Counted from the first letter of the stretch, positions 46,128 to 55,605 are shown. The stretch: 64,000 nucleotides of DNA from Paenibacillus sp. RC334 (GCF_030034735.1 NZ_CP125370.1:2542001-2606000), one strand, 5' to 3'. Notes: a model not told the origin generated them from the letters alone. Numbers and translations are program-made.

Positions 46128-49100
46128 TTGGGAATCATTCGTCTTTTTGCATCCCGCAGCTTCAAATACGCAACTGCAATGGTGTTCACTTTGTCGTTGT
46201 ACGCTGGTGCTGTGAGCAGCATACAACCGGCATCGGCAGAAGGTCCGGCTGATCCGGCCCCTTTTATCGCCGCCAAGGTGGTTAATGAAAACGCTGGCAA
46301 AAAAGTGTTGTTCGATAATACACACGGACAGACAGCCGGTGCGGCAGACTGGGTGATTGATGGCGGATTTTCAGACTTTGGCCAAGCCCTTGCAAGCAAC
46401 GGCTATGATGTGCATGAGCTTCGCAAATCTACGCCCATTACTTACAATGATCTGAAGGATTATGATGTATTTGTGACGGCAGAGCCGAATATACCTTTCA
46501 AACAAAGCGAACAGGCTGTGATGGAGCAGTATGTCAAAGCAGGCAACAGCATTTTCTTCATTGGAGATCATTATAATGCGGACCGCAACAAGAACCGTTG
46601 GGACGGATCAGAGAGTATTAATGGTTACCGTCGCGGAGCATGGGAAGATCCTGCCAAGGGAATGAACGCGGAAGAAAGAAGCTCGGCGGCGATGCAGGGC
46701 GTAGTCAGCTCGGATTGGCTGGGTAGCCAGTTTGGTGTGCGTTTTCGCTACAATGCATTAGGCGATATTACCGCCAATCAGATTGTCGAGCCAGCGCAGG
46801 CGTTCGGCATTACAGCTGGGGTGAGCAATGTCGCAATGCATGCAGGATCAACACTGGCGATTATCGACCCGGCGAAAGCCAAGGGGATCGTATATCTCCC
46901 TAAAACCAATCAGGCTTGGGGCAACGCGGTAGATCAGGGCGTCTATAACGGAGGCGGCATACCAGAAGGACCCTATGCAGCCGTATCCAAAGTAGGACTC
47001 GGTAAAGCTGCCTTTCTGGGGGACTCATCTCCTGTTGAAGATGCGACGCCAAAATATCTGCGCGAAGAGACAGGAACCAAGAAGACGACGTATGACGGCT
47101 TTAAGGAGCAGGATGATGCCGTGTTGCTGGTTAATATCGTCGATTGGTTATCCAAGAAGGAGAACTACACCAGCCTGACGGATGTGAAAAGCTTGCAGCT
47201 TGATCAGCCGACAGCACTGCTGCCTTTTGAGGAGCCGCAGGCTTCGACGGAGCCACAAGCCGAGCCTTGGTCTGCTCCTGCAGCAGGTTACAAATGGTGG
47301 GATCAGCAAACTTTTAAAGCCGGAGCCTATGGCGGACCTACTGCCAGTGCGCAGCCTGCGTACAGCATCGTTCGTCAGGATCAGCTGCCGAATGCAGAGC
47401 CTTTTCAAATTCGAATTACTGCGGACCAACTGGCTCCGAATACCACGATTAGTGGATTCAGCACAGGCATTTATGTAGCGGGCGGCAATCAGGTTGCCCA
47501 GATTCAAAACCAGGATGGCACCTGGCCGACCTCGTACGGCTATAGCGGAGCATTCAGTCTGGAGTCCGACAGCAAGGGACATGCCTACAAAGACCTCACC
47601 GTACGGATTAAGCCGGGAACCAGCGGTTCGGCCAGTCTTAGGCTGAGACAAAACGGCAGCAACCTGTTGACCCAATCGGTCGTGCTGGCAGATGTTCCGG
47701 CCCAGCCGTTGCCCGAGGAAGGGAATACTGTTCCGGCTCGTATCCGTGTTGCAGAAGCACGGAGCCTCCCGGCTGGCAAAGTGGTTACACTGGCAGGTAC
47801 GGTGACGACCGAGCCGGGTGCATATGGCGGTCAAGCCTTTTATATGCAGGATGAAAGCGGCGGTATTTATGTATATCAAAACCAAAGCGGTTTTCACCAA
47901 GGCGATCAGGTGAAGATTACGGCAACCTTGGCGCTGTATAACAGCGAGCTGGAGCTGACCGATCCGGTGGCTATTGAAAAAACAGGAGAAGGACAGCTTC
48001 CGGAAGCTCTACAGATCACCGAACTAAGCGATGCTAACCAAGGGCAGTTGGTCGAGCTTCCACAGGCCATCATTCGTAATGTAGCAGACGCGACTCCCAT
48101 CGGTTCGTTTGAATTTGATGCGGTGTCCGGCGAAGTAAGCCACCATGTGCGTGTGGATGCACGTACAGGCGTAACACGGACCTCTTTTCCATATCAAGAA
48201 GGACAGCAAGTGAGGATTAAGGGAATTTCAGCGATTTTCAAAGGGAATTACCAGTTAAAGCCTCGTGGTCTTGCTGATTTTACAGCTCAGGCAGGGGCGG
48301 CATTGCAAGAAGTGAAGCTTTCGCTGGATCAAACAACCCTTAATGTTGGGGATACAGCAGTAACACATCTCAGTGGTACGCTCACAGATGGCAGCAAAGC
48401 GGATTTAAGTCATGCTTCCGTTCAGTATGCCAGCAGTCATGAGTCTGTTACCCTCGATACGTATGGACAAATTAAGGCAGAAAAAGAGGGGAGCGCCGAA
48501 ATTACGGCCAGCGTAACCCTGGACGGTAAAACCGTCGTATCCAATCCAGTAACCGTTACAGTCCGGAAAGCTGCTGCAGGCGAAGTGCCGGGCAAACCTG
48601 TATTGTCCCATGATAACGGGCAGAATACCGGATTGAAGGACGGCGATTATAATATCACTATGAATCTATGGTGGGGTACGAACGGTGATGAACTCAAGCT
48701 GTATGAAAACGGCGAGCTGATCGGGACTCAACCGTTGAAATCCGCCTCCCCCGGGGCACAGAAAGCAGTCATCCCGGTAACGGGCAAGGCAAATGGCACT
48801 TATACGTACAACGCCGAGCTGATCAACGCTTCCGGTAAAACGGTTAGTGATCCGTTAACCGTCGAAGTGACCGATGCTTCGCCCGGCATTCCGGTGCTGT
48901 CTCACAACAACTGGGATGGTGACGGCAATTACACCGTTGCTGTGAACATGTGGTGGGGCACGAATGCGACCCAATACAATTTATATGAAAATGGCGAGCT
49001 GATCGACACGCAAGAGCTGCCGAACCAAACGCCGCAGGCTCAAAGTGCAGTCACAGATATCCAAGGCCGCAAATCGGGCACTTATGAGTATCGGGCCGAG

Positions 49101-49163
49101 CTGGTCAATGCCTCAGGAGAAACTTTTGGCAAAACGATAATCGTCGAAGTGAAGGACCGTTAA
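46128..49163 (+). CDS. Large secreted multidomain protein (GATase-like, OB-fold, Big-like, tandem C-terminal modules)
   Basis: A 1011-residue exported protein of unknown function. TTG 46128 is the start: AGGAGG at 46114-46119 lies 8 bases upstream and the N-terminus is a signal peptide ending near PASAEG. Visible parts: a glutamine-amidotransferase/DUF4350-like domain (about 55-340, VLFDNTHGQ and IFFIGDHYN); a Trp/Gly-rich middle (about 380-540); a nucleic-acid-type OB-fold like that of YhcR (about 545-710, [13 protein letters not shown]); a bacterial Ig-like domain (about 720-810, [15 protein letters not shown]); and two tandem modules of about 95 residues with WWGTN and LYENGELI, like those on Paenibacillus chitinases. 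It may bind polysaccharide or extracellular DNA. It lies after triF but has its own start region and terminator, so membership in the tri cluster is uncertain. Confidence 0.75.
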   Translation: MGIIRLFASRSFKYATAMVFTLSLYAGAVSSIQPASAEGPADPAPFIAAKVVNENAGKKVLFDNTHGQTAGAADWVIDGGFSDFGQALASNGYDVHELRKSTPITYNDLKDYDVFVTAEPNIPFKQSEQAVMEQYVKAGNSIFFIGDHYNADRNKNRWDGSESINGYRRGAWEDPAKGMNAEERSSAAMQGVVSSDWLGSQFGVRFRYNALGDITANQIVEPAQAFGITAGVSNVAMHAGSTLAIIDPAKAKGIVYLPKTNQAWGNAVDQGVYNGGGIPEGPYAAVSKVGLGKAAFLGDSSPVEDATPKYLREETGTKKTTYDGFKEQDDAVLLVNIVDWLSKKENYTSLTDVKSLQLDQPTALLPFEEPQASTEPQAEPWSAPAAGYKWWDQQTFKAGAYGGPTASAQPAYSIVRQDQLPNAEPFQIRITADQLAPNTTISGFSTGIYVAGGNQVAQIQNQDGTWPTSYGYSGAFSLESDSKGHAYKDLTVRIKPGTSGSASLRLRQNGSNLLTQSVVLADVPAQPLPEEGNTVPARIRVAEARSLPAGKVVTLAGTVTTEPGAYGGQAFYMQDESGGIYVYQNQSGFHQGDQVKITATLALYNSELELTDPVAIEKTGEGQLPEALQITELSDANQGQLVELPQAIIRNVADATPIGSFEFDAVSGEVSHHVRVDARTGVTRTSFPYQEGQQVRIKGISAIFKGNYQLKPRGLADFTAQAGAALQEVKLSLDQTTLNVGDTAVTHLSGTLTDGSKADLSHASVQYASSHESVTLDTYGQIKAEKEGSAEITASVTLDGKTVVSNPVTVTVRKAAAGEVPGKPVLSHDNGQNTGLKDGDYNITMNLWWGTNGDELKLYENGELIGTQPLKSASPGAQKAVIPVTGKANGTYTYNAELINASGKTVSDPLTVEVTDASPGIPVLSHNNWDGDGNYTVAVNMWWGTNATQYNLYENGELIDTQELPNQTPQAQSAVTDIQGRKSGTYEYRAELVNASGETFGKTIIVEVKDR
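48591..49160 (+). repeat. Two tandem C-terminal modules of the secreted protein
   Basis: Two copies (about 48591-48878 and 48879-49160) of a module starting PVLSH(D/N)N and containing MWWGTN or [14 protein letters not shown] and Y.AEL.NASG. Similar modules occur at the C-termini of secreted chitinases and proteases in Paenibacillus. Confidence 0.75.
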
Positions 49164-49170
49164 ATCGTAA

Positions 49171-49212
49171 GAGCATCTATGGACTTTACAGAGTCAATAG
49201 ATGCTCTTTTTT
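49171..49212 (+). terminator. Intrinsic terminator of the secreted protein gene
   Basis: GAGCATCTAT (49171-49180) pairs with ATAGATGCTC (49197-49206), with an inner GACT/AGTC stem, followed by six T. It starts 8 bases after the stop codon. Confidence 0.9.
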
Positions 49213-49264
49213 ATTTATTCATGCTGTTGCTCTTATGTCTGACCATCGCTTCTCATATTGATTA

Positions 49265-49287
49265 CAAAAAAGCCCCCGGAAACGGGG
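49265..49287 (-). terminator. Intrinsic terminator on the minus strand
   Basis: Read on the minus strand: CCCCG TTTC CGGGG, then GGC and a run of six T (the A-run at 49266-49271). It ends the two-gene minus-strand unit 49298-49815. Confidence 0.8.
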
Positions 49288-49297
49288 ACCTGCCCAT

Positions 49298-49435
49298 TTA
49301 AGATTGGGTTGGTTGAGCCGAGAGATTCTCTATATTGGTGGAGCCAAAGAAGAATAAAACAATCAGAATTGTAATAATAACAAACTCTGCAAAATGCTCT
49401 CCATCAAACTCACTTGGCGCAAGCTCACTCACCAC
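49298..49435 (-). CDS. 45-residue single-span membrane microprotein, unknown
   Basis: Small gene: GTG start at 49435 (or the next GTG at 49432), with a GGGG Shine-Dalgarno 6 bases upstream at 49442-49445, and TAA at 49298-49300. An acidic N-terminus (SELAPSEFDGEHF) is followed by one hydrophobic span (VIITILIVLFFFG) and a short polar tail (STNIENLSAQPTQS). It lies 26 bases after the stop of 49462-49815 on the same strand and just before the minus-strand terminator, so the two are probably one transcript. The size and layout recall small sporulation membrane proteins; no family is recognised. Confidence 0.6.
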   Translation of the reverse strand: MVSELAPSEFDGEHFAEFVIITILIVLFFFGSTNIENLSAQPTQS

Positions 49436-49461
49436 AAAAAACCCCTTTCGTAATCGGCATA

Positions 49462-49815
49462 TTACTTTTGCATTTTCTTTTGAAAGGCTTGTATCACTTG
49501 ATCCAGCGTCATATTCCCGTTATCATTTAAAAATTTCACCATGTTATCAACGTTGGAAGGGTCTGCTGCTAATGTTTTGTATTTTCCCGTTAATCCCACA
49601 AGCAGCGTTGCTTGTCTGTATAAAGTAACGGAATCGACATGTAGCTTTCCTGTTAATAACAGGGCTGCTACGATGACCTCCACATTTTTTCCATGCAGGG
49701 CGGAGAAGATAGCCGAGTTACTATTTAACCCATTTTTCTTTTGTCCGTTGGGGTTAGGGGATGATTTGGATTTTTGATTGCGATTTTGGTTTCCATTCTT
49801 TCCTAAGGAAGTCAT
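49462..49815 (-). CDS. Hypothetical protein, basic Asn/Gln/Lys-rich N-terminus
   Basis: A 117-residue protein that I do not recognise. ATG 49815 (MTSLGKNG) is chosen because GGGAGGA on the minus strand (49822-49828) lies at a normal distance; a reading from 49884 would run through a strong hairpin. The first 35 residues are low-complexity Asn/Gln/Lys/Ser. The rest looks like a compact helical domain (LHGKNVEVIVAALLLTG … MTLDQVIQAFQKKM). No signal peptide. It precedes a membrane microprotein gene. Confidence 0.65.
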   Translation of the reverse strand: MTSLGKNGNQNRNQKSKSSPNPNGQKKNGLNSNSAIFSALHGKNVEVIVAALLLTGKLHVDSVTLYRQATLLVGLTGKYKTLAADPSNVDNMVKFLNDNGNMTLDQVIQAFQKKMQK

Positions 49816-49836
49816 TGAATCTTCCTCCCGCCATAT

Positions 49837-49866
49837 GTTGTCCTTGCCATTGCGGGCAAGGACAAC
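49837..49866 (-). promoter_or_regulatory. 12-bp perfect hairpin in the leader of 49815-49462
   Basis: GTTGTCCTTGCC (49837-49848) and GGCAAGGACAAC (49855-49866) form a perfect stem with loop ATTGCG. It lies just upstream of the Shine-Dalgarno of the minus-strand gene and has no T-tract, so a leader structure or operator is more likely than a terminator. Confidence 0.55.
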
Positions 49867-50090
49867 GGAACTGCACGTGCTCATTCAAAATGCCGTTATA
49901 TTCATATGATATGCGAACCAGAGAGCGTTGGTTACTGTAAGAATAACCCTGTCTGGGTAAACCCGATTCCTATCACCCTGTAATTTCTTTTCGCATGTTG
50001 GCTCAATATAGAGTAAACTACAATAAAGAAAGCCAAATGCGTTGGTAATCGAATGATGCAAAATGCTGAAATAGGAGTTGTAGATAAAAT

Positions 50091-50570
50091 ATGTCGAATG
50101 AAGAAGTTTTGTTGACTAAAGAGGGATTGGCCAAGCTGGAGGATGAGCTTAAGGAACTAAAGACCGTAAAACGCAAGGAACTCGCCGAACGGCTTAAGCT
50201 GGCTATCAGCTACGGCGATTTGAAAGAAAATAGTGAGTATCACTCAGCCAAGGACGACCAAGCGTTTATGGAAACCCGGATTCTCATATTGGAGAAGATG
50301 CTGACCAAAGCTCGGGTCGTGGATGAGAGCAGTTTGGATCTTAGAACCGTTAGTATCGGATCCACAGTCATTCTGAATGACATCGAATTTTCTGAGAAGA
50401 TGGAGTACAAAATTGTAAGTCCTGCTGAGGCAGACGTGCTGGATAATAAAATTTCCTATGAAAGCCCTCTGGGAAAGGAACTTTTAGGTAAAGAAGTAGG
50501 CAGTATCGTTCATGTAAATGCACCCATGGCTGTCATCAAATACGAACTGCTCGAAATTAAGCTGACGTAA
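50091..50570 (+). CDS. greA: Transcription elongation factor GreA
   Basis: 159 residues, the normal GreA length. The N-terminal coiled coil (LLTKEGLAKLEDELKEL … GDLKENSEYHSAKDDQ) carries the acidic tip DLKENSEY that enters the RNA polymerase secondary channel and triggers cleavage of backtracked RNA. The C-terminal FKBP-like domain ends with the conserved SPLGKELLGKEVG. The ATG at 50091 has AGGAG about 13 bases upstream, a rather long spacing. Monocistronic, with its own terminator. Confidence 0.95.
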   Translation: MSNEEVLLTKEGLAKLEDELKELKTVKRKELAERLKLAISYGDLKENSEYHSAKDDQAFMETRILILEKMLTKARVVDESSLDLRTVSIGSTVILNDIEFSEKMEYKIVSPAEADVLDNKISYESPLGKELLGKEVGSIVHVNAPMAVIKYELLEIKLT

Positions 50571-50575
50571 TTCAT

Positions 50576-50620
50576 TCCCGATTCCCTTTTATGAGGGGGC
50601 CGGGACTTTTACTTTTTAAT
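50576..50620 (+). terminator. Probable greA terminator
   Basis: An imperfect stem TCCCGattCCC / GGGggcCGGGA (50576-50586 with 50595-50605, two G-T pairs and one mismatch) is followed by CTTTTACTTTTT. Confidence 0.65.
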
Positions 50621-50652
50621 GAGCACATTTTTAAGCCTATAGCCGTCCCACC

Positions 50653-50671
50653 GGAGCGCAGGGTGCGCTCC
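50653..50671. other. Perfect GC-rich hairpin between convergent greA and niaR
   Basis: GGAGCGCA, loop GGG, TGCGCTCC. No T-tract on either side. It may protect a transcript end or be a leftover repeat unit. Confidence 0.4.
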
Positions 50672-50716
50672 ACATGCGAGACAGGGGTTACATAGTATCT
50701 GCTATAACACTGCAAG

Positions 50717-51256
50717 CTAGTCCGTCATTAGAAAACCGGCGTTCTCCAATGCGGCACAGGCTTCATTTATTTTAGCTTCATCAGGGGCATGCAAGGTATG
50801 AAGGTGAATACCTCCGGTCAGCTGGGACAGATAAGTCGCTTGGGTGGAGCTGATTTTGCGGATAAAATCGTCCACTTCCTTGCGGGTTCCGACCCGAATC
50901 GGAGCAGTCAGATCACCGTATACGGGATGCTCCACAATAACATCCTGTACACTTACGCCATAGTCGACGATCAGCTTTAGTTCTTCTTCTGTCTGTTCAG
51001 GTCGGTGCTTGCACACGATAATACGTGAGGCTGGGGGAGCGGCCTCACCCGCAGGCTCCATATAAATATATCCTTGGCTCGTCGCAAGAATAGGCTCTTG
51101 GCTAGCTTTTAACAGGGAAATATCCTGTACGATTACTTGTCTGGAGACGGAAGCCCTGCGTGCCAGCTCGCTCCCGGTCAGCGGGGACTCGCTCTTAAGC
51201 CACAGCAGTAGCTGTTCACGGCGTTCCGTGCCCATCCGTTTTAAAGGTTCAGTCAA
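50717..51256 (-). CDS. niaR: NAD biosynthesis transcriptional repressor NiaR (YrxA family)
   Basis: 179 residues. An N-terminal helix-turn-helix (LTGSELARRASVSRQVIVQDISLLK, about residues 27-50) is joined to a 3H domain with conserved His (IIVCKHRP, VEHPVYGD, GGIHLHTLH) that senses niacin. The family represses nadABC-type genes when nicotinate is available. The start is TTG 51256 with AAAGGAG 8 bases upstream; its TTGA overlaps the TGA stop of the upstream nifS-type gene, so the two are translationally coupled. The Met at MGTERREQ is the alternative start. The nearby palindrome at 52480-52495 is its likely operator. Confidence 0.93.
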   Translation of the reverse strand: MTEPLKRMGTERREQLLLWLKSESPLTGSELARRASVSRQVIVQDISLLKASQEPILATSQGYIYMEPAGEAAPPASRIIVCKHRPEQTEEELKLIVDYGVSVQDVIVEHPVYGDLTAPIRVGTRKEVDDFIRKISSTQATYLSQLTGGIHLHTLHAPDEAKINEACAALENAGFLMTD

Positions 51257-52408
51257 CGGGATAAGCTCCTTTCTTGTCTGCTTGTCAGGTCTGTTAAAAT
51301 ATCCACCAATACATCCAGATCCCCGGTGGTTGTTGCTTTCCCGAAGGAAATACGGATAAATTGCAATGCTTCACGATCGGATGCTCCAAGCGCCTTGAGA
51401 GCAGGCGAGGGCTCGTGATGTCCGGCAGAACAGGCGCTTCCGGTGGATATACAGACACCGCTACGGTTACATTCCAGCATAACATATTGTCCCTCATAAC
51501 CGTGAAAAAAACATCCCAGTATATGACTGAGTCTCTCAATCTTATTGTTTTCCTGAGCGGCCCAAACGCAATGGAATTGATCTTTCCTGAATTTTGGTGA
51601 AAAAATACTGTCTCAGCGCGGCATATCGTTCCTGATGCAGCTCCATTTGTTCTGTCATCATTTCCGCTGCCGCAACAAACGCAGCAATCCCGGGAACATT
51701 AACCGTTCCGGGACGAAATCCGTTTTCATGCAGTGTATCAGGGTACACGGGACGCCACGGGGTTCCCGGTTTGAGATATACAGCACCGACACCTTTCGGA
51801 CCATACACTTTATGGCTTGATACGGAGAGGGCATCCACCCCCATGGCTGCTACATCAATGGGAATGTTGCCAAAGGTTTGCACCGCATCGCTATGCAGCA
51901 GAATCCCTCGTTCGCGTAGCAGGGGAGACAAGGCAGCAAGATCCTGAATAAGCCCGGTTTCCGAGTTGGCGTGCTGTACGGATACAAGCCCGGTGTTTTC
52001 TCTGAGATGAGGTAAGAGAATATCACGGGTGATTCGTCCTGCCTTGTCCGGCTGTACAATGGTCAGCTCATAGCCCTGCCGCTCCAGCAAAGCAGCCAGA
52101 TTGTACATCGAATGGTGCTCCAGAGCGCTCATGATCCAGTGCTTTTTATGCTGTGGCAGGCCGTTCAGGATGGACTGTACAGCCAGCATGTTAGACTCCG
52201 TTCCCCCTGTTGTAAAATAAACTCCTTCCTTTTGGCCTCCAGTCATGTCTGCGATCCGTTGTCTGCTTAAATCCAGTGCATAAGCCGCTTGACCGCCTGC
52301 ATCATGGAGGCTGCTGGCATTTCCGAACATTTCCTTATTTAATGTGTTATACATATTCAAAGCTTCGTCACACATCGGTGTAGAAGCGGCGTAGTCCAGA
52401 TAAATCAT
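51253..52408 (-). CDS. nifS: NifS-type cysteine desulfurase for NadA iron-sulfur assembly, one +1 frameshift
   Basis: PLP enzyme that releases sulfur from cysteine; the copy beside nad genes is thought to build the Fe-S cluster of NadA. The first frame (52408-51542) has LDYAASTP, GGTESN and the PLP lysine in SSHKVYGPKG. It stops early after RLGRSGKQ. The remainder, with the catalytic cysteine loop STGSACSAG, is in another frame and ends at 51253. Removing one base from the CCC at 51561-51563 (GGG on the coding strand) joins the halves as RLAAQENNKIERLSHIL. The start is ATG 52408 with GGGGGAG upstream. It overlaps niaR by four bases and is divergent from nadA. As written the gene is broken, but sequencing error is a good explanation. 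Confidence 0.85.
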
Positions 52409-52479
52409 GGCGAATCTCCCCCTGCTAAAAATAATTCCATCCAAAAAGCCTTGAGATTATTGTAGGCATGTGTAAATAT

Positions 52480-52495
52480 AAGTGTCAAGACACTT
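52480..52495. promoter_or_regulatory. Candidate NiaR operator
   Basis: The perfect palindrome AAGTGTC AA GACACTT lies midway between the divergent nifS-type gene and nadA, with TGTAAATA and TTGTAAAC flanks. Half-sites of the TGTC/GACA kind are what is described for NiaR in Bacillales. It is well placed to control both promoters. Confidence 0.7.
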
Positions 52496-52575
52496 GTAAA
52501 CATATATGAACACACAACGCTTGTCTGTTACTGGGAAGACGGGCAGACAGCCGCAGAGATAATGGAGGGATTCAA

Positions 52576-53682
52576 ATGTCTATGCTTGACGTTTTACAAG
52601 GAAATCGTGGACTCATGCCAGAGTACTACAAGACACTGGCGATTGCTGATATGGAGCAGCGTGTTGCCCAACTAAAGCAAAAATGGGGGCAAAAGCTGCT
52701 AATTCCGGGCCATCACTATCAGAAGGATGAGGTTATTCAGTTTGCAGATATGACAGGGGATTCCCTTCAGCTTGCCCAAATGGCGGCACAAAATCAGGAA
52801 GCAGAATTTATTGTGTTTTGTGGAGTACATTTTATGGCAGAAACAGCGGATATGCTGACTACGGATCGGCAAACGGTCGTGCTGCCGGATATGCGCGCAG
52901 GATGCTCGATGGCAGATATGGCCAATATGGAGCAGACAGAGCGGGCCTGGAAGCATTTGCAGGAGATGGTGGGCGACACGATCATCCCACTGACCTATGT
53001 GAATTCCACGGCAGAAATTAAAGCTTTTGTGGGGAGACATGGCGGGGCTACGGTGACCTCTTCGAATGCCAAGCAAGTGCTGGACTGGGCGCTGAAGCAG
53101 AAGGAACGCATTTTGTTTTTGCCGGATCAGCACCTGGGCCGCAACACAGCTTATGATCTTGGAGTTCCGCTGAATGAAATGGCGGTGTGGAATCCAATGA
53201 CCGATCAACTGGAGACGGACCGTGACCCGGCAGAAGTAAAAATTATTTTATGGAAAGGGCATTGCTCTGTTCATGAAAAATTTACAGTCGAAAATATCCA
53301 TCGTATCCGTGAGCGTGACGAGAGCATCCGGGTCATCGTTCACCCCGAATGCTCCTATGAGGTTGTTCAGCTTGCAGATTGCGCAGGCTCCACGAAATTC
53401 ATCATCGACACGATCCATGCGGCAGAGCCGGGGACAAAATGGGCCGTTGGCACGGAAATGAATCTCGTGCAGCGTATCCGGCAGCAGTACCCCGAACAGC
53501 AAATTGAATCGCTCAATCCCGATATGTGTCCCTGCCTGACGATGAACCGGATTGATCTTCCCCATCTGCTGTGGGCGATGGAGCAGATTGACCGTGGAGA
53601 GCCTGTGGGTGTGATTCGTGTTAACGATCAGATTAGGCAGGATGCTGTGCTGGCCCTGAACCGTATGCTTGCTATTCGTTAA
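52576..53682 (+). CDS. nadA: Quinolinate synthase NadA
   Basis: 368 residues. Condenses iminoaspartate with dihydroxyacetone phosphate to quinolinate, using a [4Fe-4S] cluster. Visible motifs: [16 protein letters not shown], the GVHFMAE region, cysteines in RAGCSM, HPECSYE and PDMCPCLTM, and [11 protein letters not shown]. The ATG at 52576 has GGAGGG 7 bases upstream. It is divergent from the nifS-type gene and niaR, with the candidate operator in the 167-base gap. nadB and nadC, often in the same operon, do not follow: a minus-strand gene ends only 9 bases after the nadA stop. Confidence 0.96.
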   Translation: MSMLDVLQGNRGLMPEYYKTLAIADMEQRVAQLKQKWGQKLLIPGHHYQKDEVIQFADMTGDSLQLAQMAAQNQEAEFIVFCGVHFMAETADMLTTDRQTVVLPDMRAGCSMADMANMEQTERAWKHLQEMVGDTIIPLTYVNSTAEIKAFVGRHGGATVTSSNAKQVLDWALKQKERILFLPDQHLGRNTAYDLGVPLNEMAVWNPMTDQLETDRDPAEVKIILWKGHCSVHEKFTVENIHRIRERDESIRVIVHPECSYEVVQLADCAGSTKFIIDTIHAAEPGTKWAVGTEMNLVQRIRQQYPEQQIESLNPDMCPCLTMNRIDLPHLLWAMEQIDRGEPVGVIRVNDQIRQDAVLALNRMLAIR

Positions 53683-53691
53683 GGTTTGAAA

Positions 53692-55050
53692 TTATTTTAA
53701 AGAAGCAGGGAGCTTGACAGCATGCAGACGGTTGCCGCTTTGAATAAATATCATTCCGCCGGATTTGAGCGTTGGACCGAAGGAGCGTGATCCAATGTTG
53801 ACGGTAAACACGGGTTTCAAGGTCATCAGGTCATAACCATGAAACACGCCATCTGATTGTCCAACATAGACCCCTTTGCCGAATACGTCAGCCTGAATGG
53901 TTGGATTATCACCGTAATCATAATGGATGAATTGCCCGGAAGCCAGCTTCATGGCAATCAGTCCGCCCGTACTAAAATCCTGGTAGAACATGCGACCTTC
54001 ATGAATGGACCATAAAGGAACAAGCTGCTCATAGCCATTTTGCGACCACTTGCGAGCAGGTTTGCTGTCTGGCTTGTAGTTCCAGAAGTCATAGGAAGCC
54101 AGTGCCTTTCCCTGAAAAACATAAAGGTCTTTGCCGTCCAGAAAAGCAGAGCCATAAATGCCCCCGGATCGGAAGATACCGTCTTTATTCTCAGGGTCAG
54201 TCCAGCGGTATTGACGCTCTCCTTTGGATTCTCCTGTCTTGAGATTATACTGTGCTATCGTAATCTTTCTGTTTACCGGGTCGTCATCAATCATAAACGT
54301 GTTGACAACAGAGTAGACGACCCCGTCTTTAACGGTTAGTGGAAAGGATGTTCTGAAGCTTTCCCAAAGCTTTTTGCCAGTTTTAGCGTCATATGCATTG
54401 ATCTGTTCATAGGTTAGGCTGCCCTGTACGTTATAATTGCGGATAAGGACACCATTAGTTTCCATTAGCTCGTTCAGACCGTGGTACGAGTCCTTATCCT
54501 CACTGATTTTCCATTTGAGCTTGCCGCTGGCAGCATCAACGGCAGCCGTTTGCTCCGACTGTGTAATGTATACTGTAGAGTCGATTCTATAAATATGATC
54601 TGCCTTAGTAAATCCTAACGAAGTGGTCCATGCTTTCTTGCCTGATTCTGTAACGGCATAGATGGAGCCACTTTGTGTCATTCCGTAGATGGAGCCGTTG
54701 CTATAAATCAAAACAGGGGTAAGCTGATCGCCATATTGCCACAATTTCCGGCCCGAAGTACCTTCAAGGGCAACTAGTCTGTGGTTAGAATCCACTGCGA
54801 ATACCTTACCGTTTTCCGCAACCGCAACCGCCTGTTCCGAAACCTGATTTCTATCGATTGGGATAACGGGAAAAGACCAGGAAGGTTTAATCACAGGCGC
54901 TTGGATTGGAGAACTATAAGCCCCGTTGCTCATAGAGACTGTCGATTGCTCTGCATTTGCTGTTAAGGCAAAACCACCGCCAGTCAAAGGCAGCCCGATG
55001 CTGACTATCGCCAATCCTGTTAGCAATGAGCTATGTACCGTTTTTTTCAT
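53692..55050 (-). CDS. Secreted PQQ/beta-propeller-like repeat protein
   Basis: 452 residues with a clear signal peptide (MKKTVHSSLLTGLAIVSIGL … ANAEQS). The body is made of beta-propeller repeats of the PQQ-binding-like type, seen as recurring blades such as GKVFAVDSNHRLVALEG, LWQYGDQLTP, GSIYAVTESGKKAW and AVDAASGKLKWKI, and ending near the C-terminus with GVYVGQSDGVFHGYDLMTLK. No dehydrogenase residues are evident, so it is probably a scaffold or binding protein outside the membrane. The start ATG 55050 has AAAGGAGC 9 bases upstream. It converges with nadA with a 9-base gap and no recognisable terminator in it. Confidence 0.75.
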   Translation of the reverse strand: MKKTVHSSLLTGLAIVSIGLPLTGGGFALTANAEQSTVSMSNGAYSSPIQAPVIKPSWSFPVIPIDRNQVSEQAVAVAENGKVFAVDSNHRLVALEGTSGRKLWQYGDQLTPVLIYSNGSIYGMTQSGSIYAVTESGKKAWTTSLGFTKADHIYRIDSTVYITQSEQTAAVDAASGKLKWKISEDKDSYHGLNELMETNGVLIRNYNVQGSLTYEQINAYDAKTGKKLWESFRTSFPLTVKDGVVYSVVNTFMIDDDPVNRKITIAQYNLKTGESKGERQYRWTDPENKDGIFRSGGIYGSAFLDGKDLYVFQGKALASYDFWNYKPDSKPARKWSQNGYEQLVPLWSIHEGRMFYQDFSTGGLIAMKLASGQFIHYDYGDNPTIQADVFGKGVYVGQSDGVFHGYDLMTLKPVFTVNIGSRSFGPTLKSGGMIFIQSGNRLHAVKLPASLK

Positions 55051-55284
55051 ACATGCTTGCTCCTTTAATAGTTAATTGGTGAGTAAGGCTTTTGGTAAAC
55101 TTCTCTTTGATTAGACTGTAAAAAAACCAAAAGTTTCATAATCCATTTCATTTCAGTTTTTTTCGAGTAAGAGGGATGCTTCAATTCAGTAGTACGCCAA
55201 CCCGTTGAACCTCTTTCTAATGTAATAGTCGCTTGCCTAGTTTCGTGCTATAATCGTAGCAACGAATCGAAGGAGGTGAATCCC

Positions 55285-55605
55285 TTGTTTGAGCTTCAGG
55301 ACCTGCTCCCCTACTTATTTACGATCGGCTTGCTGTGTACGGTAACCTACGCATATCTCGCTCATTTGCACGGCAATGTGCCCGAGTGCTGGATAGAAGG
55401 CGGGGCCGTGCGGTCGCATGCTTCTCCGCTGATGCCGTTAACTGCCCGCGGGCAGGACATGCCTGTCCGGCTGGCACGTCATATCCGGCGGAAGGAAGCG
55501 CCGGATGAAGACGCGTCAGATTGTTCTCCCTCGTTGAACGATGGCACAGCCAATCAACGAGGAGGAACATATGAAACGATTCAAGGGATTCACCTTTTGG
55601 GGTAA
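55285..55605 (+). CDS. Small membrane protein overlapping yidC, unknown
   Basis: 106 residues from TTG 55285, which lies 8 bases after AGGAGG (55271-55276); the GTG at 55276 overlaps the Shine-Dalgarno. One hydrophobic span near the start (LLPYLFTIGLLCTVTYAYLA) is followed by a basic, polar tail with no known motif. The last 35 bases overlap the start of yidC in another frame, which suggests translational coupling. The overlap, Shine-Dalgarno and hydrophobic N-terminus argue that it is real; no function can be given. Confidence 0.55.
   Translation: MFELQDLLPYLFTIGLLCTVTYAYLAHLHGNVPECWIEGGAVRSHASPLMPLTARGQDMPVRLARHIRRKEAPDEDASDCSPSLNDGTANQRGGTYETIQGIHLLG

Noticed and set aside
51253..51480. 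Independent small protein with STGSACSAG
   Set aside because: It is the C-terminal, catalytic-cysteine part of the frameshifted NifS-type gene rather than a gene of its own.
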